DNA from: Acanthosoma haemorrhoidale
Lineage: Eukaryota; Arthropoda; Insecta; Hemiptera; Acanthosomatidae
Direction of reading: 5' to 3'
DNA: 64,000 bases
Assembly (NCBI GenBank): GCA_930367205.1
Contig: CAKNEZ010000021.1
Location: forward strand, 62,001 to 126,000
Position 1 is the first letter of the stretch, and each line of letters opens with the position of its first letter. This document shows positions 45,741 to 54,989 of the stretch, piece after piece. The notes under the pieces are model-generated. The model saw only the letters and a list, made by a program, of their open reading frames with translations, had not been told where the DNA came from and searched no databases. The translations under genes were made by a program, and so were the position numbers.

Positions 45741-46354
45741 ATTAATGTGCGGTCTTTAAGTAGCGAAGCAAGCTCCGTATATTCATCAGGTAAGACTTTC
45801 CTTATTCATTTGGTTATGCTCAACTTCATGATTAAAGCTAACATATTTTCTTTGTTCAATATGACCGTGATTTTGATAATTTTGAATTGAACTACATAGT
45901 TGTATATATTTAAATGAAGTTATCCAGCTACATAATCATTCTGAGAAATAAGCTTTTCTTCTTTGCCAATAAATCTTTGGATTTAAAAAACTAAATCAAA
46001 TCAGGCAATTAATTTTTAAATTTCAGAAACAAAACATTCAGTCATTCTGCATTGCTCAGCTAGTCAAACATAGAAAATAGCGTCGTTTGAGAGGGAAAAA
46101 GCTCTACTTACCATACCTACCGAATAGGTTCTTCTACATAGAGGAAAAACTTGTAAGAATTTCCCTGACAAAAAAGGATCCTCCTGTCTTTCCTTCGACG
46201 TTTGATTTCAAATCTGAGAGCTTTCAAAAAATCCCCGGTCTCATCATTGAATAATATCTCAATCCCGTAAAAAATATAGATGATGAATTAATTAATTTGT
46301 CTAAACCTCCCTTGTCATTTTTCTTAAACCATCAATAAGCACACTCGGTGTCCT
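45741..46354. other. Non-coding stretch with repeat remnants
   Basis: 45741-45800 continues the repeat interrupted by the LINE. 45880-46085 is another inverted partial copy of it. 46086-46354 shows no gene. Confidence 0.45.
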
Positions 46355-46481
46355 CATGTAACCGATTAAGAAATACAATCGTTCATTTTAATTTAATTTT
46401 AATTTTATTTAATCGAGTTTTAGACTATTTCGCCACGGTTAAAGTGTTCCAACATCATTTATTGTTTGTGTGCGAAAAAAA

Positions 46482-46643
46482 TCAACCGTCAATATATGGA
46501 GAGGCGTCATAAAACACAATCTTAATATTAAACCATACATCTACAAGTTTCCTTTCATTGGGCTTATCCAAGTACATGCCGATTAGGTAGAATGCGGCTA
46601 AATACAAATACATTTTGATCGTAGAGACAACAAAAGTATACAT
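46482..46643 (-). CDS. Small membrane protein ORF (53 aa), module copy 1
   Basis: The ORF runs from ATG 46643 to TGA 46482. Its N-terminus is hydrophobic (YLYLAAFYLIGMYLD) and could be a signal anchor, followed by a charged part with DKPNERK. The same 53-codon frame is conserved at 58951-58790 in copy 2. It lies 27 bp downstream of the next ORF on the same strand, as in compact viral genomes. I do not recognise a family; small anchored proteins of nudivirus/baculovirus type are a possibility only. Confidence 0.4.
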   Translation of the reverse strand: MYTFVVSTIKMYLYLAAFYLIGMYLDKPNERKLVDVWFNIKIVFYDASPYIDG

Positions 46644-46670
46644 TTTAATTTAAATGGAAATAAATTAGAA

Positions 46671-46796
46671 TTACCATGCGATTGTTGTCCAAACAAAAAT
46701 TAGCACACGTTTAAAAATATCATTTTCTCCAATCATAAATAGAGCTATACTAGCAAAAAAGTAGTCTAGAGCAGAGTATGTCAAAACGTTGGACAT
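46671..46796 (-). CDS. Small hydrophobic ORF (41 aa), module copy 1
   Basis: From ATG 46796 to TAA 46671. The peptide has two hydrophobic parts (YFFASIALFMIG, RVLIFVWTTIAW) separated by a short charged segment ENDIFK. The frame is also open in copy 2 (59104-58979). Two conserved adjacent frames make coding more likely than chance, but length limits certainty. Confidence 0.35.
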   Translation of the reverse strand: MSNVLTYSALDYFFASIALFMIGENDIFKRVLIFVWTTIAW

Positions 46797-47526
46797 TAAT
46801 AAATTTATGCAGTGGTTAGTTAATAACTCCTTTTATCAACCTAAGCCGACTGTAACAAAACAGCGTTGAGTATGTACCATTCCGAGAGATTAGATTACCA
46901 GCACCGACTGGTATCTGCACTTCCTAGACGGCTGGAAGAGGATAAACGCGTGCCTTTGACATCAGCATTGAAACAATAAAAAAAATAAGAACACATGTTG
47001 TAACAAAACGAGGAAGGTTATCTCGTAGGTGTGTAAGCTTCGATTGAAGATACGGAGATACCTGTGAGAAATAGTGAGTGTTCTAAAGGAGGAAACATAG
47101 ACGGATCTTAGGAAAGGACTGTATTAAAGGTAACTCAAGCAAATTCACTTGGTGTGGGGGACATTAATCCCCATGGGAGCTTAGGACATTCAATTATTAT
47201 ATCAATATACAATGAGCATTATGTGTTATAGAAATTGTTTAAAATGAGTTATTAACTTTAATAAATCAGTAGTTTTGGCGTAGAAAAAGGAGTTTATGTA
47301 TCGTTTTTATTTGTATATTTCCCAACCAATTCACCCGGTTATAAATTGGTGCAGGCTAGCTGATAAGTCTTCCATAATTCTTTCCAGGTTCCTAACTTCC
47401 CGTTCCCTGATTTCTCAACCTCTTCCAAAGGAAAATTTCCTATTTCCCGGGAGGCATGGGGGTGTTACAGTTGTGTCAGGTGTGGGGTGGTTGCAATAAA
47501 ACCACAAATTAAATTTACGCTCCAAA

Positions 47527-48601
47527 ATGGCTACAGAAGAGTTAAAAAGGAAGCTGGAAGAGACGTTGGTTAGGAATGACAAATTTAAATTAAAAGAGGC
47601 CGAGCTTCAACAAAAGATTGAAGAGCTGCAGGCTCAGCTGGCGAGTGAAACGAAACCGGTCATTAAACCGAATCGAAAGGACCTATCCTGGCAGTCTTTA
47701 GCTAAGCCTTGGAGGGGGGGGGGGCGAGGCCACAGCCAGGCCGGTGGAGGAGTTTTTAGAATACCTGGTGGAAGTAGCGGATTGCGGATCATGGGATGAT
47801 GTAGATAGAGTACGGATATGCCGGTTAAAGCTACAGGGCCAAGCGGCTACGTTCGTCCGAGGTACGGAGGAACTAAAAGGGGGGGTGACGTTCGGGGATC
47901 TCTGCAAAGCCTTAAAAGAGCAATTTGGTGACCCCAACACGTTCGAGTATTATGAAAGGGTGTTGCAAGACTTGAGCCAACATTCTAAGGAGAAAATACA
48001 GGAGTTCGCAGACAGATGCATTGTGGTGGGCGGAAAAATGAGCAGACCGGCCCTGAGTGTGGAAGAAAAGGTATGGTGGACAAATGAGGTGGACCGAAAG
48101 GAATTAGGGACGTTCAAACGGGGTCTGCTGGGGGAAGTTGGCAAACAAGTCGTGTTCGGCCGGCCAAGGACGTTAAAGGAAGCTGTGTGAATGGCTTTAG
48201 AGTTAGAACAAGCTCTGCAAGAGCATCAGGGAGGGAAGCAGGTATATGTGGTATGGGAACCAGAGGTGGATTCAGCAGGAAAGCAACGAGAAGCGCAAAG
48301 CCCGGCGTGTGTATGCGCGGCGTACCGACAGCCAAATAACCGAGGAATAGAAGGCGAGACACAACTGACATTGGCAGAAATACAATGCTATCGTTGTGCC
48401 AAAAAGGGGCACATAGCAAGGAATTGTCCTGGCCAACGAAGCCTGCCTCCAAAGACTGGACGAAGGCCGGACGGCCCTAGGGTTTGCTACTGTTGTGGGC
48501 AACCAGGCCACTACTCGTCCCATTGCAAATCTCCCGCTATGAAAGAGAGTGACCCAAAAGGCCTAGGTCCTTCCCAAAAACCCGGGACGGACCGTTGTTG
48601 A
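47527..48601 (+). pseudogene. Gypsy gag with two CCHC knuckles, broken
   Basis: Gag starts at ATG 47527 with a coiled-coil-like segment (EELKRKLEETLVRNDKFKLK). A run of G near 47711-47722 shifts the frame; the capsid-like part continues in the next frame from about 47744 (CKALKEQFGDPNTFEYYERV). A TGA at 48188 then interrupts it before the nucleocapsid part, which has two canonical knuckles: CYRCAKKGHIARNC and CYCCGQPGHYSSHC. It overlaps pol by 7 nt in a different frame, the usual Gypsy arrangement for frameshifted Pol expression. The two lesions mean that no full Gag can be made. Confidence 0.88.
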
Positions 48602-51168
48602 ACAACGAGGGTGGCCAGTGGCTATTGCCGACTATAACGCGGCAAGGGGGAGACGGGTTGAGTCTGGAAATAGAATTATCGGGGTGGATACGGCGGTTGC
48701 TAGTCGACACGGGAGCCCAGATTTCCGTACTCAAGGAGGCAATACCGGATGTGAGGATAGCACAATCGGAAGTAAGGGCCAGAGGGGTGACCGGTCAGTC
48801 TCTACAGATATTGGGCGAACAACAGCTAACGTGCCGGGTAGAGTATCAGGAAATAGAGCATAGCTTCACAATCGCTGCCTTGGATACATCCTTCGATGGG
48901 CTACTAGGGCTAGACTTGATGAAGAAACTAGCGATACAATTAAATACAGAGACTGGGGCGGTACGGATCGGTAAACGAGTGAAAGTTAGGTGCGTAGGCC
49001 ACGAGCGAACGGAGGCGCAGGGGGTTACGCAGAAAGCAGACCCTCAGGCAGAGATCATAATCTCAAGGGAGAACGCTGATAGTAAAAATAGGGAAGAAGA
49101 AGGCGACGGAGAAGGGCGAAGCACTCCCAAGCGACGAAAAGGGAGACCGAACCGAAGGAAAGAGTACCGGAGGGACCAAGGACTGACGGAGCGAGAGCCG
49201 GATCCGGGAGAGCCAGGGGAATGCCAAGTAAAAGCCGCGAAAAGATATGTGATTCCGAAGTACGCGGAAGCAATTGTAGCAGGGGTAGTGGACTTGGTAG
49301 ATGATGAAGAAGTGATCATAGAACCCGAGGTTCAACCACAAAAGGGACTGAGAACCGGCAGAGTAGTGGACAGAGTGAGCGACGGAAGAGTGAAAATTAG
49401 AGTAGTGAATCTAGCAGGGGAGCGAATTGTAATTGACCGGGGGCAAACGCTAGGAATGGCAACGACGGCTCAGGTAAACGACCAGGTTGGGACGGTGGTA
49501 GGAGCAGTAAAGCAACAGCAGGGGGAAGCCCATGAGAAGCGTAATTGGGACAAGGAACTCGGCCACTTGCAGCCATGCGACCAAGAGATGATCGAGGAAG
49601 TGCTTAACCAGTATAGGGCACTGTTCGATCCGCCGGACGAGAGAGGATGCACCCTGGGAGTGGAACACACGATCGAGACAGGCGAGGCAGTGCCGGTGGC
49701 CAAAAGACCATACCCGGTACCCTTCCACCAGAGGCCAGTTGTGAAACAGCATATACAGGAAATGCTGGACAACGGCGTGATCCAACCATCGTCCAGCCCG
49801 TGGTCGGCACCCTTTGTACTGGTCAAGAAGAAATCAGAAAACGGGGAAACCAAGTTTCGGTTTTGCACTGATTTTTGGGGTCTTAACGCGGTCACCAAGG
49901 TGGAAGTGTGCCCGCTACCACTAATCCAGGAGACGTTGAAACAGTTGGGGAGGAGTCGTTATTTCACGACTATCGACTTAGCCAGTGGGTACCACCAGAT
50001 ATCTGTAGCAGAGAAAGACCAGGAAAAAACGGCATTCACTACTGGCGATGGCCATTATGAATATAGAAGGATGGCCTTTGGGCTGGCGGGGGCGCCCACG
50101 ACCTTTCAGAAGCTGATGGATTGCCTGTTAAGCAGGATAAAGGGAGTGGAATGCTATGTGTATCTCGACGATGTAATCGTGTACAGCGCGACAATCGAGG
50201 AGCAGGCACAGAGGATCGGGAACGTGTTAAGGAAATTACAAGAGGCAAACTTAAAAATTAACCGAGAAAAGTGTCGATTTGTGCGAAAGGAAGTTGCCTA
50301 CCTGGGCCACGTAGTAAGCGAGGACGGAGTAAGGACGGACCCGGCAAAGGTAGAGGCCGTGAAGAGTTATCCCAGACCAACGAATGTGAAGGAGGTAAGA
50401 TCGTTCCTTGGGCTGGCGGTGTATTACCGACGGTTTGTGGATAAGTTCGCAGAGATTGCGCAACCAATTATGGTACTCACTAAAAAGAATGTCACATACA
50501 AGTGGACGCAAGAAGCGGAAGATGCGTTCAACGAATTGAAGATGAACTTAATGTCAGATTGTGTCCGGATATACCCGGACTTTCGGGATCCACTCATCTT
50601 AGCAACCGACGCTTCCTCGATCGCCCTTGGAGCAGTGCTGTCGCAGGTCCACGACGGGGTAGAAAGACCGATATGTTACGCCAGCCGACAGTTGAGAGGA
50701 CCGGAAAGGAACTACTCAGCCACGGAACTGGAGTTATTGGCGGTGATATGGGCCACCCGACAGTTCAGGTGTTATCTACTGGGACGAGAGTTCAAGTTAA
50801 TAACAGATCACTCGGCCCTGAAATGGATGTTGAGCTTAAGAGAAACCTCATACAGGTTGATGCGGTGGACCTTGAGACTCCAAGAGTTTAACTACGAGGT
50901 AGAAAATAAGGCGGGTAAAAAGCATACCAATGCAGATGCCTTGAGTAGGGCGGTACGAGGTGTAAGGATGAGGACCCCGGGTTTCAGCGAGGTACTATTG
51001 CGGGCAGCGCAACAAAAGGACGCCTGGTGCAAGGCCGTTGCACAACAGCCAGACCAGGGGACCAAAGATGCGAGGGGGATGTTATACAGGACCAACGGCA
51101 GCCCCGACGTGGGAACTTGGAAGTTGGCTGTACCGGAGGAGTTAAGAGAAGCCGTAATGCGGCAGTGA
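48595..51168 (+). CDS. Gypsy Pol part 1: protease, RT, RNase H
   Basis: The frame encodes an aspartic protease (LLVDTGAQISVL, near 48697), an Arg/Glu-rich linker, RT with FRFCTDFWGLNAVT, FTTIDLASGYHQI, FGLAGAPTTFQ and YLDD (50161-50172), and RNase H (LATDASSIALGAVLSQ, YSATELELLAVIWA, ITDHSALKWML). The usual DYRGLN block reads DFWGLN here, a change at a conserved Arg that likely harms RT. It ends at TGA 51166-51168, in frame with the integrase that follows, so the stop is a point mutation inside one Pol polyprotein. Confidence 0.92.
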   Translation: MLNNEGGQWLLPTITRQGGDGLSLEIELSGWIRRLLVDTGAQISVLKEAIPDVRIAQSEVRARGVTGQSLQILGEQQLTCRVEYQEIEHSFTIAALDTSFDGLLGLDLMKKLAIQLNTETGAVRIGKRVKVRCVGHERTEAQGVTQKADPQAEIIISRENADSKNREEEGDGEGRSTPKRRKGRPNRRKEYRRDQGLTEREPDPGEPGECQVKAAKRYVIPKYAEAIVAGVVDLVDDEEVIIEPEVQPQKGLRTGRVVDRVSDGRVKIRVVNLAGERIVIDRGQTLGMATTAQVNDQVGTVVGAVKQQQGEAHEKRNWDKELGHLQPCDQEMIEEVLNQYRALFDPPDERGCTLGVEHTIETGEAVPVAKRPYPVPFHQRPVVKQHIQEMLDNGVIQPSSSPWSAPFVLVKKKSENGETKFRFCTDFWGLNAVTKVEVCPLPLIQETLKQLGRSRYFTTIDLASGYHQISVAEKDQEKTAFTTGDGHYEYRRMAFGLAGAPTTFQKLMDCLLSRIKGVECYVYLDDVIVYSATIEEQAQRIGNVLRKLQEANLKINREKCRFVRKEVAYLGHVVSEDGVRTDPAKVEAVKSYPRPTNVKEVRSFLGLAVYYRRFVDKFAEIAQPIMVLTKKNVTYKWTQEAEDAFNELKMNLMSDCVRIYPDFRDPLILATDASSIALGAVLSQVHDGVERPICYASRQLRGPERNYSATELELLAVIWATRQFRCYLLGREFKLITDHSALKWMLSLRETSYRLMRWTLRLQEFNYEVENKAGKKHTNADALSRAVRGVRMRTPGFSEVLLRAAQQKDAWCKAVAQQPDQGTKDARGMLYRTNGSPDVGTWKLAVPEELREAVMRQ

Positions 51169-52686
51169 CATGAGGCCCGGTGGGCTGGACATCCGGGTAT
51201 TGAGAGAACGACGTTGTTGGTAAAGGAGGGATTTTACTGGCCAAACATAAATACGGATATAAAAGAGTTCGTAACCCAGTGTGACAGCTGCCAGCGAAGG
51301 AAGTCTCCAACGGGCTTGAAAGTTCCACTGGAAGCTCCTTTCTTCCCTACCCGACCATTCGAGCAAATCTCGATGGATATTGTTGGTCCCCTACCAAGAA
51401 GCGGACGCGGGTATAAATACATGCTAACCATGATCAATAATTTCACTAGGTATGCCGAGGCCATTCCCCTGAAAGAGATTACGGCAGAAGAAACGGCCAG
51501 GGCTTTCGTGGAAGGAGTAGTGACTCGGCATGGAGCCCCGGAGAGGCTGGTAACGGATCAAGGAAGGAATTTCAGATCTTCCTTGATGAAGAACACGTGT
51601 AGGTTGCTGGGAACCAACAAGATACAGACCACTCCATACCACCCGGAAGGAAATGGAATGGTGGAGAGGTTGCACCGGACGCTAGTGGAGGCGTCTGCTT
51701 ATTACGTGCGACAAGATGGACGGGATTGGGATTGTTGGGTACCTTACGTGTTGATGGCCTATCGGGCTATTCCTCACTCGTCAACAGGATACTCGCCGAA
51801 TTACCTCTTGTATGGGCGAGAAGTACAGACACCGATGGAATGTAAAATCACGCCAGTGGATGGGGAAGCCCCAGTAGAAGAGTCGGTAATACGGCTTCAT
51901 GAAAGGCTGAATCAGGCCTATGAGGAGGCATCCCAAATGATGGAGAAGGCCTGGGCCCGTCGGACAGTGCAATGCAACAAGGCGCGGAAACCCAGAGAAT
52001 CGAAGGTGGGAGAGTATGCTTTTCTGCATGTGCCGGTGATCAAACCGGGACATTGCAAGAAGTTCCATCGGCCATGGACCGGACCACATGAGGTGATCAA
52101 AAAGATTTCTCCGGTCACGTACAAGTTGCAATTACAATTTGGACGGCAGTTGGTTGTCCACATCAACCGTCTGAAACCGGTGGTAGGTAATTACCTAGAG
52201 GAAGAGGAGAGCGACGAGGAGAGTGAACTGGAAGAACGATTGACTCCAGAAATGGAGGAGGTCAGTGAGGAAGAGATGGAGCCTTGGGAGGAATATAGCT
52301 ACGAAGACGGGGACGACGAAGTGAAGGAAAGGGAGGAAGGTGCCGAAGTAGAGGCGTTACCTGGACCCAGTCAGGAAAGGGTGACCGCAACGCCTCCCTC
52401 GCTAAGAAGATCACCGGGTATCCCCGACTGGGTTACTCCCCCGTGGATGCGGGAAAATACCCACGATCCCAGTAGCCTAGAGCCAATAGGAAGGGCTGGG
52501 GAAATGACTCCCAGAACCAGTTCAGAAGAAGAAGAAGCAGAAGAAGAAAGGGGAGGAGGAGACCGCCCGGAGAAACAAAGGCCGGGACGGCTATGGGAAA
52601 AGAGGAAGGAAGCGAGAGAGAGGGCCAGGCGCAATATTCGACGAGAAGCAATATACGAAGAACATGGAGAGGACATAATAAGATAG
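51169..52686 (+). CDS. Gypsy Pol part 2: integrase
   Basis: In the same frame as the RT part, beyond the TGA. The zinc-binding HHCC domain has HEARWAGHPG at its start and CDSCQRR at its end. The catalytic core has Asp in ISMDIVGPLP, Asp in LVTDQGRNF and Glu in GMVERLHRTL, the D,D-35-E triad. The C-terminal domain includes FHRPWTGPHEVIKKI and INRLKPV, then a long acidic tail. The last codons (GEDIIR) already coincide with the module junction at 52672, so the native C-terminus is unknown. The triad is intact. Confidence 0.92.
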   Translation, partial: HEARWAGHPGIERTTLLVKEGFYWPNINTDIKEFVTQCDSCQRRKSPTGLKVPLEAPFFPTRPFEQISMDIVGPLPRSGRGYKYMLTMINNFTRYAEAIPLKEITAEETARAFVEGVVTRHGAPERLVTDQGRNFRSSLMKNTCRLLGTNKIQTTPYHPEGNGMVERLHRTLVEASAYYVRQDGRDWDCWVPYVLMAYRAIPHSSTGYSPNYLLYGREVQTPMECKITPVDGEAPVEESVIRLHERLNQAYEEASQMMEKAWARRTVQCNKARKPRESKVGEYAFLHVPVIKPGHCKKFHRPWTGPHEVIKKISPVTYKLQLQFGRQLVVHINRLKPVVGNYLEEEESDEESELEERLTPEMEEVSEEEMEPWEEYSYEDGDDEVKEREEGAEVEALPGPSQERVTATPPSLRRSPGIPDWVTPPWMRENTHDPSSLEPIGRAGEMTPRTSSEEEEAEEERGGGDRPEKQRPGRLWEKRKEARERARRNIRREAIYEEHGEDIIR

Positions 52687-53530
52687 AACGAGGGAAATGC
52701 ATAACTAAAAAGGTTCTTCCATACGAAACATCCCCAAGTGTGTTGTTGTACACGTATAAATCTTTATGGAAGCCTAGAAAGAAAGACTCATCTTCGCCTT
52801 ACGCTGTTATCTTAAAGAAGCTCGTTAATTCTGTGAAAACAGGGCATTGCATTTGGTGGGATATTTTTTTAATACCGACTACGGCGTATTCAATTTACTT
52901 ATTGCTTTATTTCGCTGTATTTTACAGAGACACCCAGAGAATTTCTCCCGGTTTTGAATTCCGGCTCTGCTACCCTCTTTAAATTATATAACGATAAAAA
53001 AATGTATTACGGTCAGGATATGTATAATAAAATAGAAAAAAGTCTAAATCAAAGTTATGTAACTAGCTATCTCGCGTTTGAACTGCCTTTTCATTAGAAA
53101 TAATTATAATTCTTCAAATATTCACGAACTAGGTGATTTGGCCTATAAACTTCTATTGAGAGATTTAACTTATTTATTTTATTCTAAAGTCATCAATACG
53201 TTTCGAGGAAAATATGTAATATCAGCAAAGATGCGGTGGGACTTTAGATTAGTTGAACATTTGTGCTACCAGGTAGCAGCAGCAGCAGGAGGGTATCGGG
53301 GCCGCGAGCGATGGCATGCCGTCGCTTGGGCATTTTTATTCTCGCCCTAATTCTATTTCATTATAAATATTTATGATAATTTGACAATTAGATGAATGGT
53401 ATCGGTTGGATGGGATGGATGTTCCCGGTACTTTAAAGTTTTTCTATGACGCTGGTATATGTCAAAGCCTATTCACCTCCCTGAGTTATTGTTTGTCATG
53501 GCGTCAACCCTAGGAGAAATTTCCAATATA
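52672..53530 (+). repeat. Virus-like module, copy 1, right part
   Basis: Matches 59630-60488 throughout. It holds the frame ending at 52982 (KSLWKPRKKD, hydrophobic IYLLLYFAVFY), a second frame starting at about 53001 that stops earlier than in copy 2 (TAG for CAG), its continuation at 53078-53350, and a frame with YRLDGMDVPGTLKFFYDAG ending near 53510. A near-perfect 20-bp palindrome lies at 53307-53326. Both copies stop at exactly the same base. Confidence 0.85.
53307..53326. other. 20-bp palindrome in module copy 1
   Basis: AGCGATGGCATGCCGTCGCT is a near-perfect palindrome in GC-rich surroundings, followed by a T-rich run. It is unchanged in copy 2 (60265-60284). It could be a terminator-type hairpin or an origin/enhancer element of a virus; I cannot tell which. 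Confidence 0.6.
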
Positions 53531-53735
53531 TGTAGTTCAGTGTCAGCAGTCGAAGTATACACATCTCTGCTGCCAGTGTTTTCCCGCCATCATCTTTTGC
53601 CACAATCTTATGTGGCCCCAAGGTACATTTTTATATCAGATTTTTGTGATAGTGTTGTTGTGTCAGTGCTTTCGTGTATGGAGACGGCACCCCAGTAAAA
53701 TATTTTGCTGTTTTTGACTATTTTAATTTTCGGAA

Positions 53736-54989
53736 GTATGGAGATGGAGATGGAGACCGATAGCTCACGGAAGCGGTCGGCTTCACTGACAAAGGAATTG
53801 GAAAGTGAAGAGGATTTCACTTTTCCGAGAATCACAGTGAAGGTACAAAGGCCTACAAAGGCAAAAACCCGACAAAGGTCGGAAATAAATTTCAGGCTTT
53901 GGCCACTGAGTCACCGGAAAGCTCTAATCCTGTGACTCAGGCACCAAAGAAGCCGCCGCCAGTTGTTGTTTCTGGAGAGACGACTACAGATTTAACCCAG
54001 CTGCTCAAGAGAGCAAATATAAATAGTATCGCCCTCAGGAAGACGAAGGAGGGCGTAACTATTTACCCCGAGCTTGAGGAGGAAAGAGCGAAAATTTTGA
54101 AACTGCTCCAGGCCGGTGGAAAGGAATTCCACACTTTCGCCCCGAAAGGCGGCACCAAGAATAAGAAATAGCTTATTCTTGGCTTGGATGTCCAGGAGGA
54201 CATTGAAGAAATTAGATCTACGATAGTGGATGTTTTACCAGGAGTCGTTGATGTGAGAAGACTCCAAAAAAGTGACCCAACAGGACGAAAGGAAGATATT
54301 TCGCCAGTCCTAGTAACAGCTAATGCGAGCGTCACCCTGAACGTTATGAAAAAGGTACGGCCATCAACCACGTCATAGTTCGTGTAGTGACGTTCAAGAA
54401 ACAGAGAGGCGCCCCTCAATGCTTTAGATGTCAAGAGTTCGGCCACACAAAGAACCACTGTGGCAAGAAAACAAAATGTGTGAGATGTGCAGGACCTCAC
54501 GAGGTGGCGCTGTGCCCCAGAAACGAGACGGCCCCGCTAAAGTGTTCGAACTGCGGCGAGGCACATCCCGCCTCCTACAGAGGCTGCGAGAAGAGAAAAC
54601 AGCTCCTAGCCAGAGTGAGGCCAGTTCACGACAGAGTGCAGCCCCGGCAGAAGAGACAACGCCTAGACGAACCACACCTGAGACCTGCTTCACCACCATC
54701 TGTAAACGCCTGGCAGAACCCGCTTTTTAAGCTAGTTCAGGCCAGTAATGAAGAAACGCCTCACACCACCACGTCGAAAGCTGCCCCCTCCACGTCGAGA
54801 ACTTCCCCCAGAACTTCGCACGACACTCCGGAAAATAACAATTGTGAGTACCTAGATCCTAGGCTAAAGTTTCTTGCAAACGACCAGCGTCAAGACCTTC
54901 AATGCGCACCGAAATGGGTAACTGCCCTAGTAGACTTCTGTAGCCAAGTGCTCTTGACTATAATATCTGGTAAACATCAACAATGGTAA
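53736..54989 (+). pseudogene. Jockey ORF1 (PRE_C2HC-like domain and zinc knuckles)
   Basis: The start is near ATG 53738 (MEMETDSSRKRSAS). Frame changes occur near 53900 and 54170. The middle block (INSIALRKTKEGVTIYPELE) resembles the PRE_C2HC domain of insect Jockey-type ORF1. The last block, from 54387, has three knuckles in order: CFRCQEFGHTKNHC, CVRCAGPHEVALC and CSNCGEAHPASYRGC. A Ser/Thr/Pro-rich tail follows. The protein of an intact copy would bind the LINE RNA. At least two frameshifts and a stop (54168-54170) break it here. Confidence 0.85.

Larger units (their letters stand above)
46355..46841 (-). repeat. Virus-like module, copy 1, left part
   Basis: 46355-46841 is ~97% alike to 58664-59149. 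It carries two short minus-strand ORFs. The module resumes at 52672 after the Gypsy element, although 480 bp that copy 2 has at this place (59150-59629) are missing here. Confidence 0.85.
46842..52671 (+). mobile_element. Gypsy LTR retrotransposon, no 3' LTR (5.8 kb)
   Basis: The element occupies the place where module copy 2 has 59150-59629. The left part (46850-47330) is LTR-like, with TGTAACAAAACAGCG near its start and ATAAATTGGTGCAGGC just before the leader; I could not fix its ends. Gag and pol follow. The end of the pol frame joins the module at GACATAATAAG (52672), so the 3' LTR is missing. I infer that recombination or end-joining, not simple insertion, made the right junction. Confidence 0.85.

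Noticed and set aside
45729..45745. ACAGTGGACACT as the start of a second pogo-like MITE
   Set aside because: It is the LINE target duplication, and no matching inverted end was found.
49044..52753. Many ORFs antisense to the Gypsy pol gene
   Set aside because: They are mirror frames of a GC-richer coding region without domains of their own.
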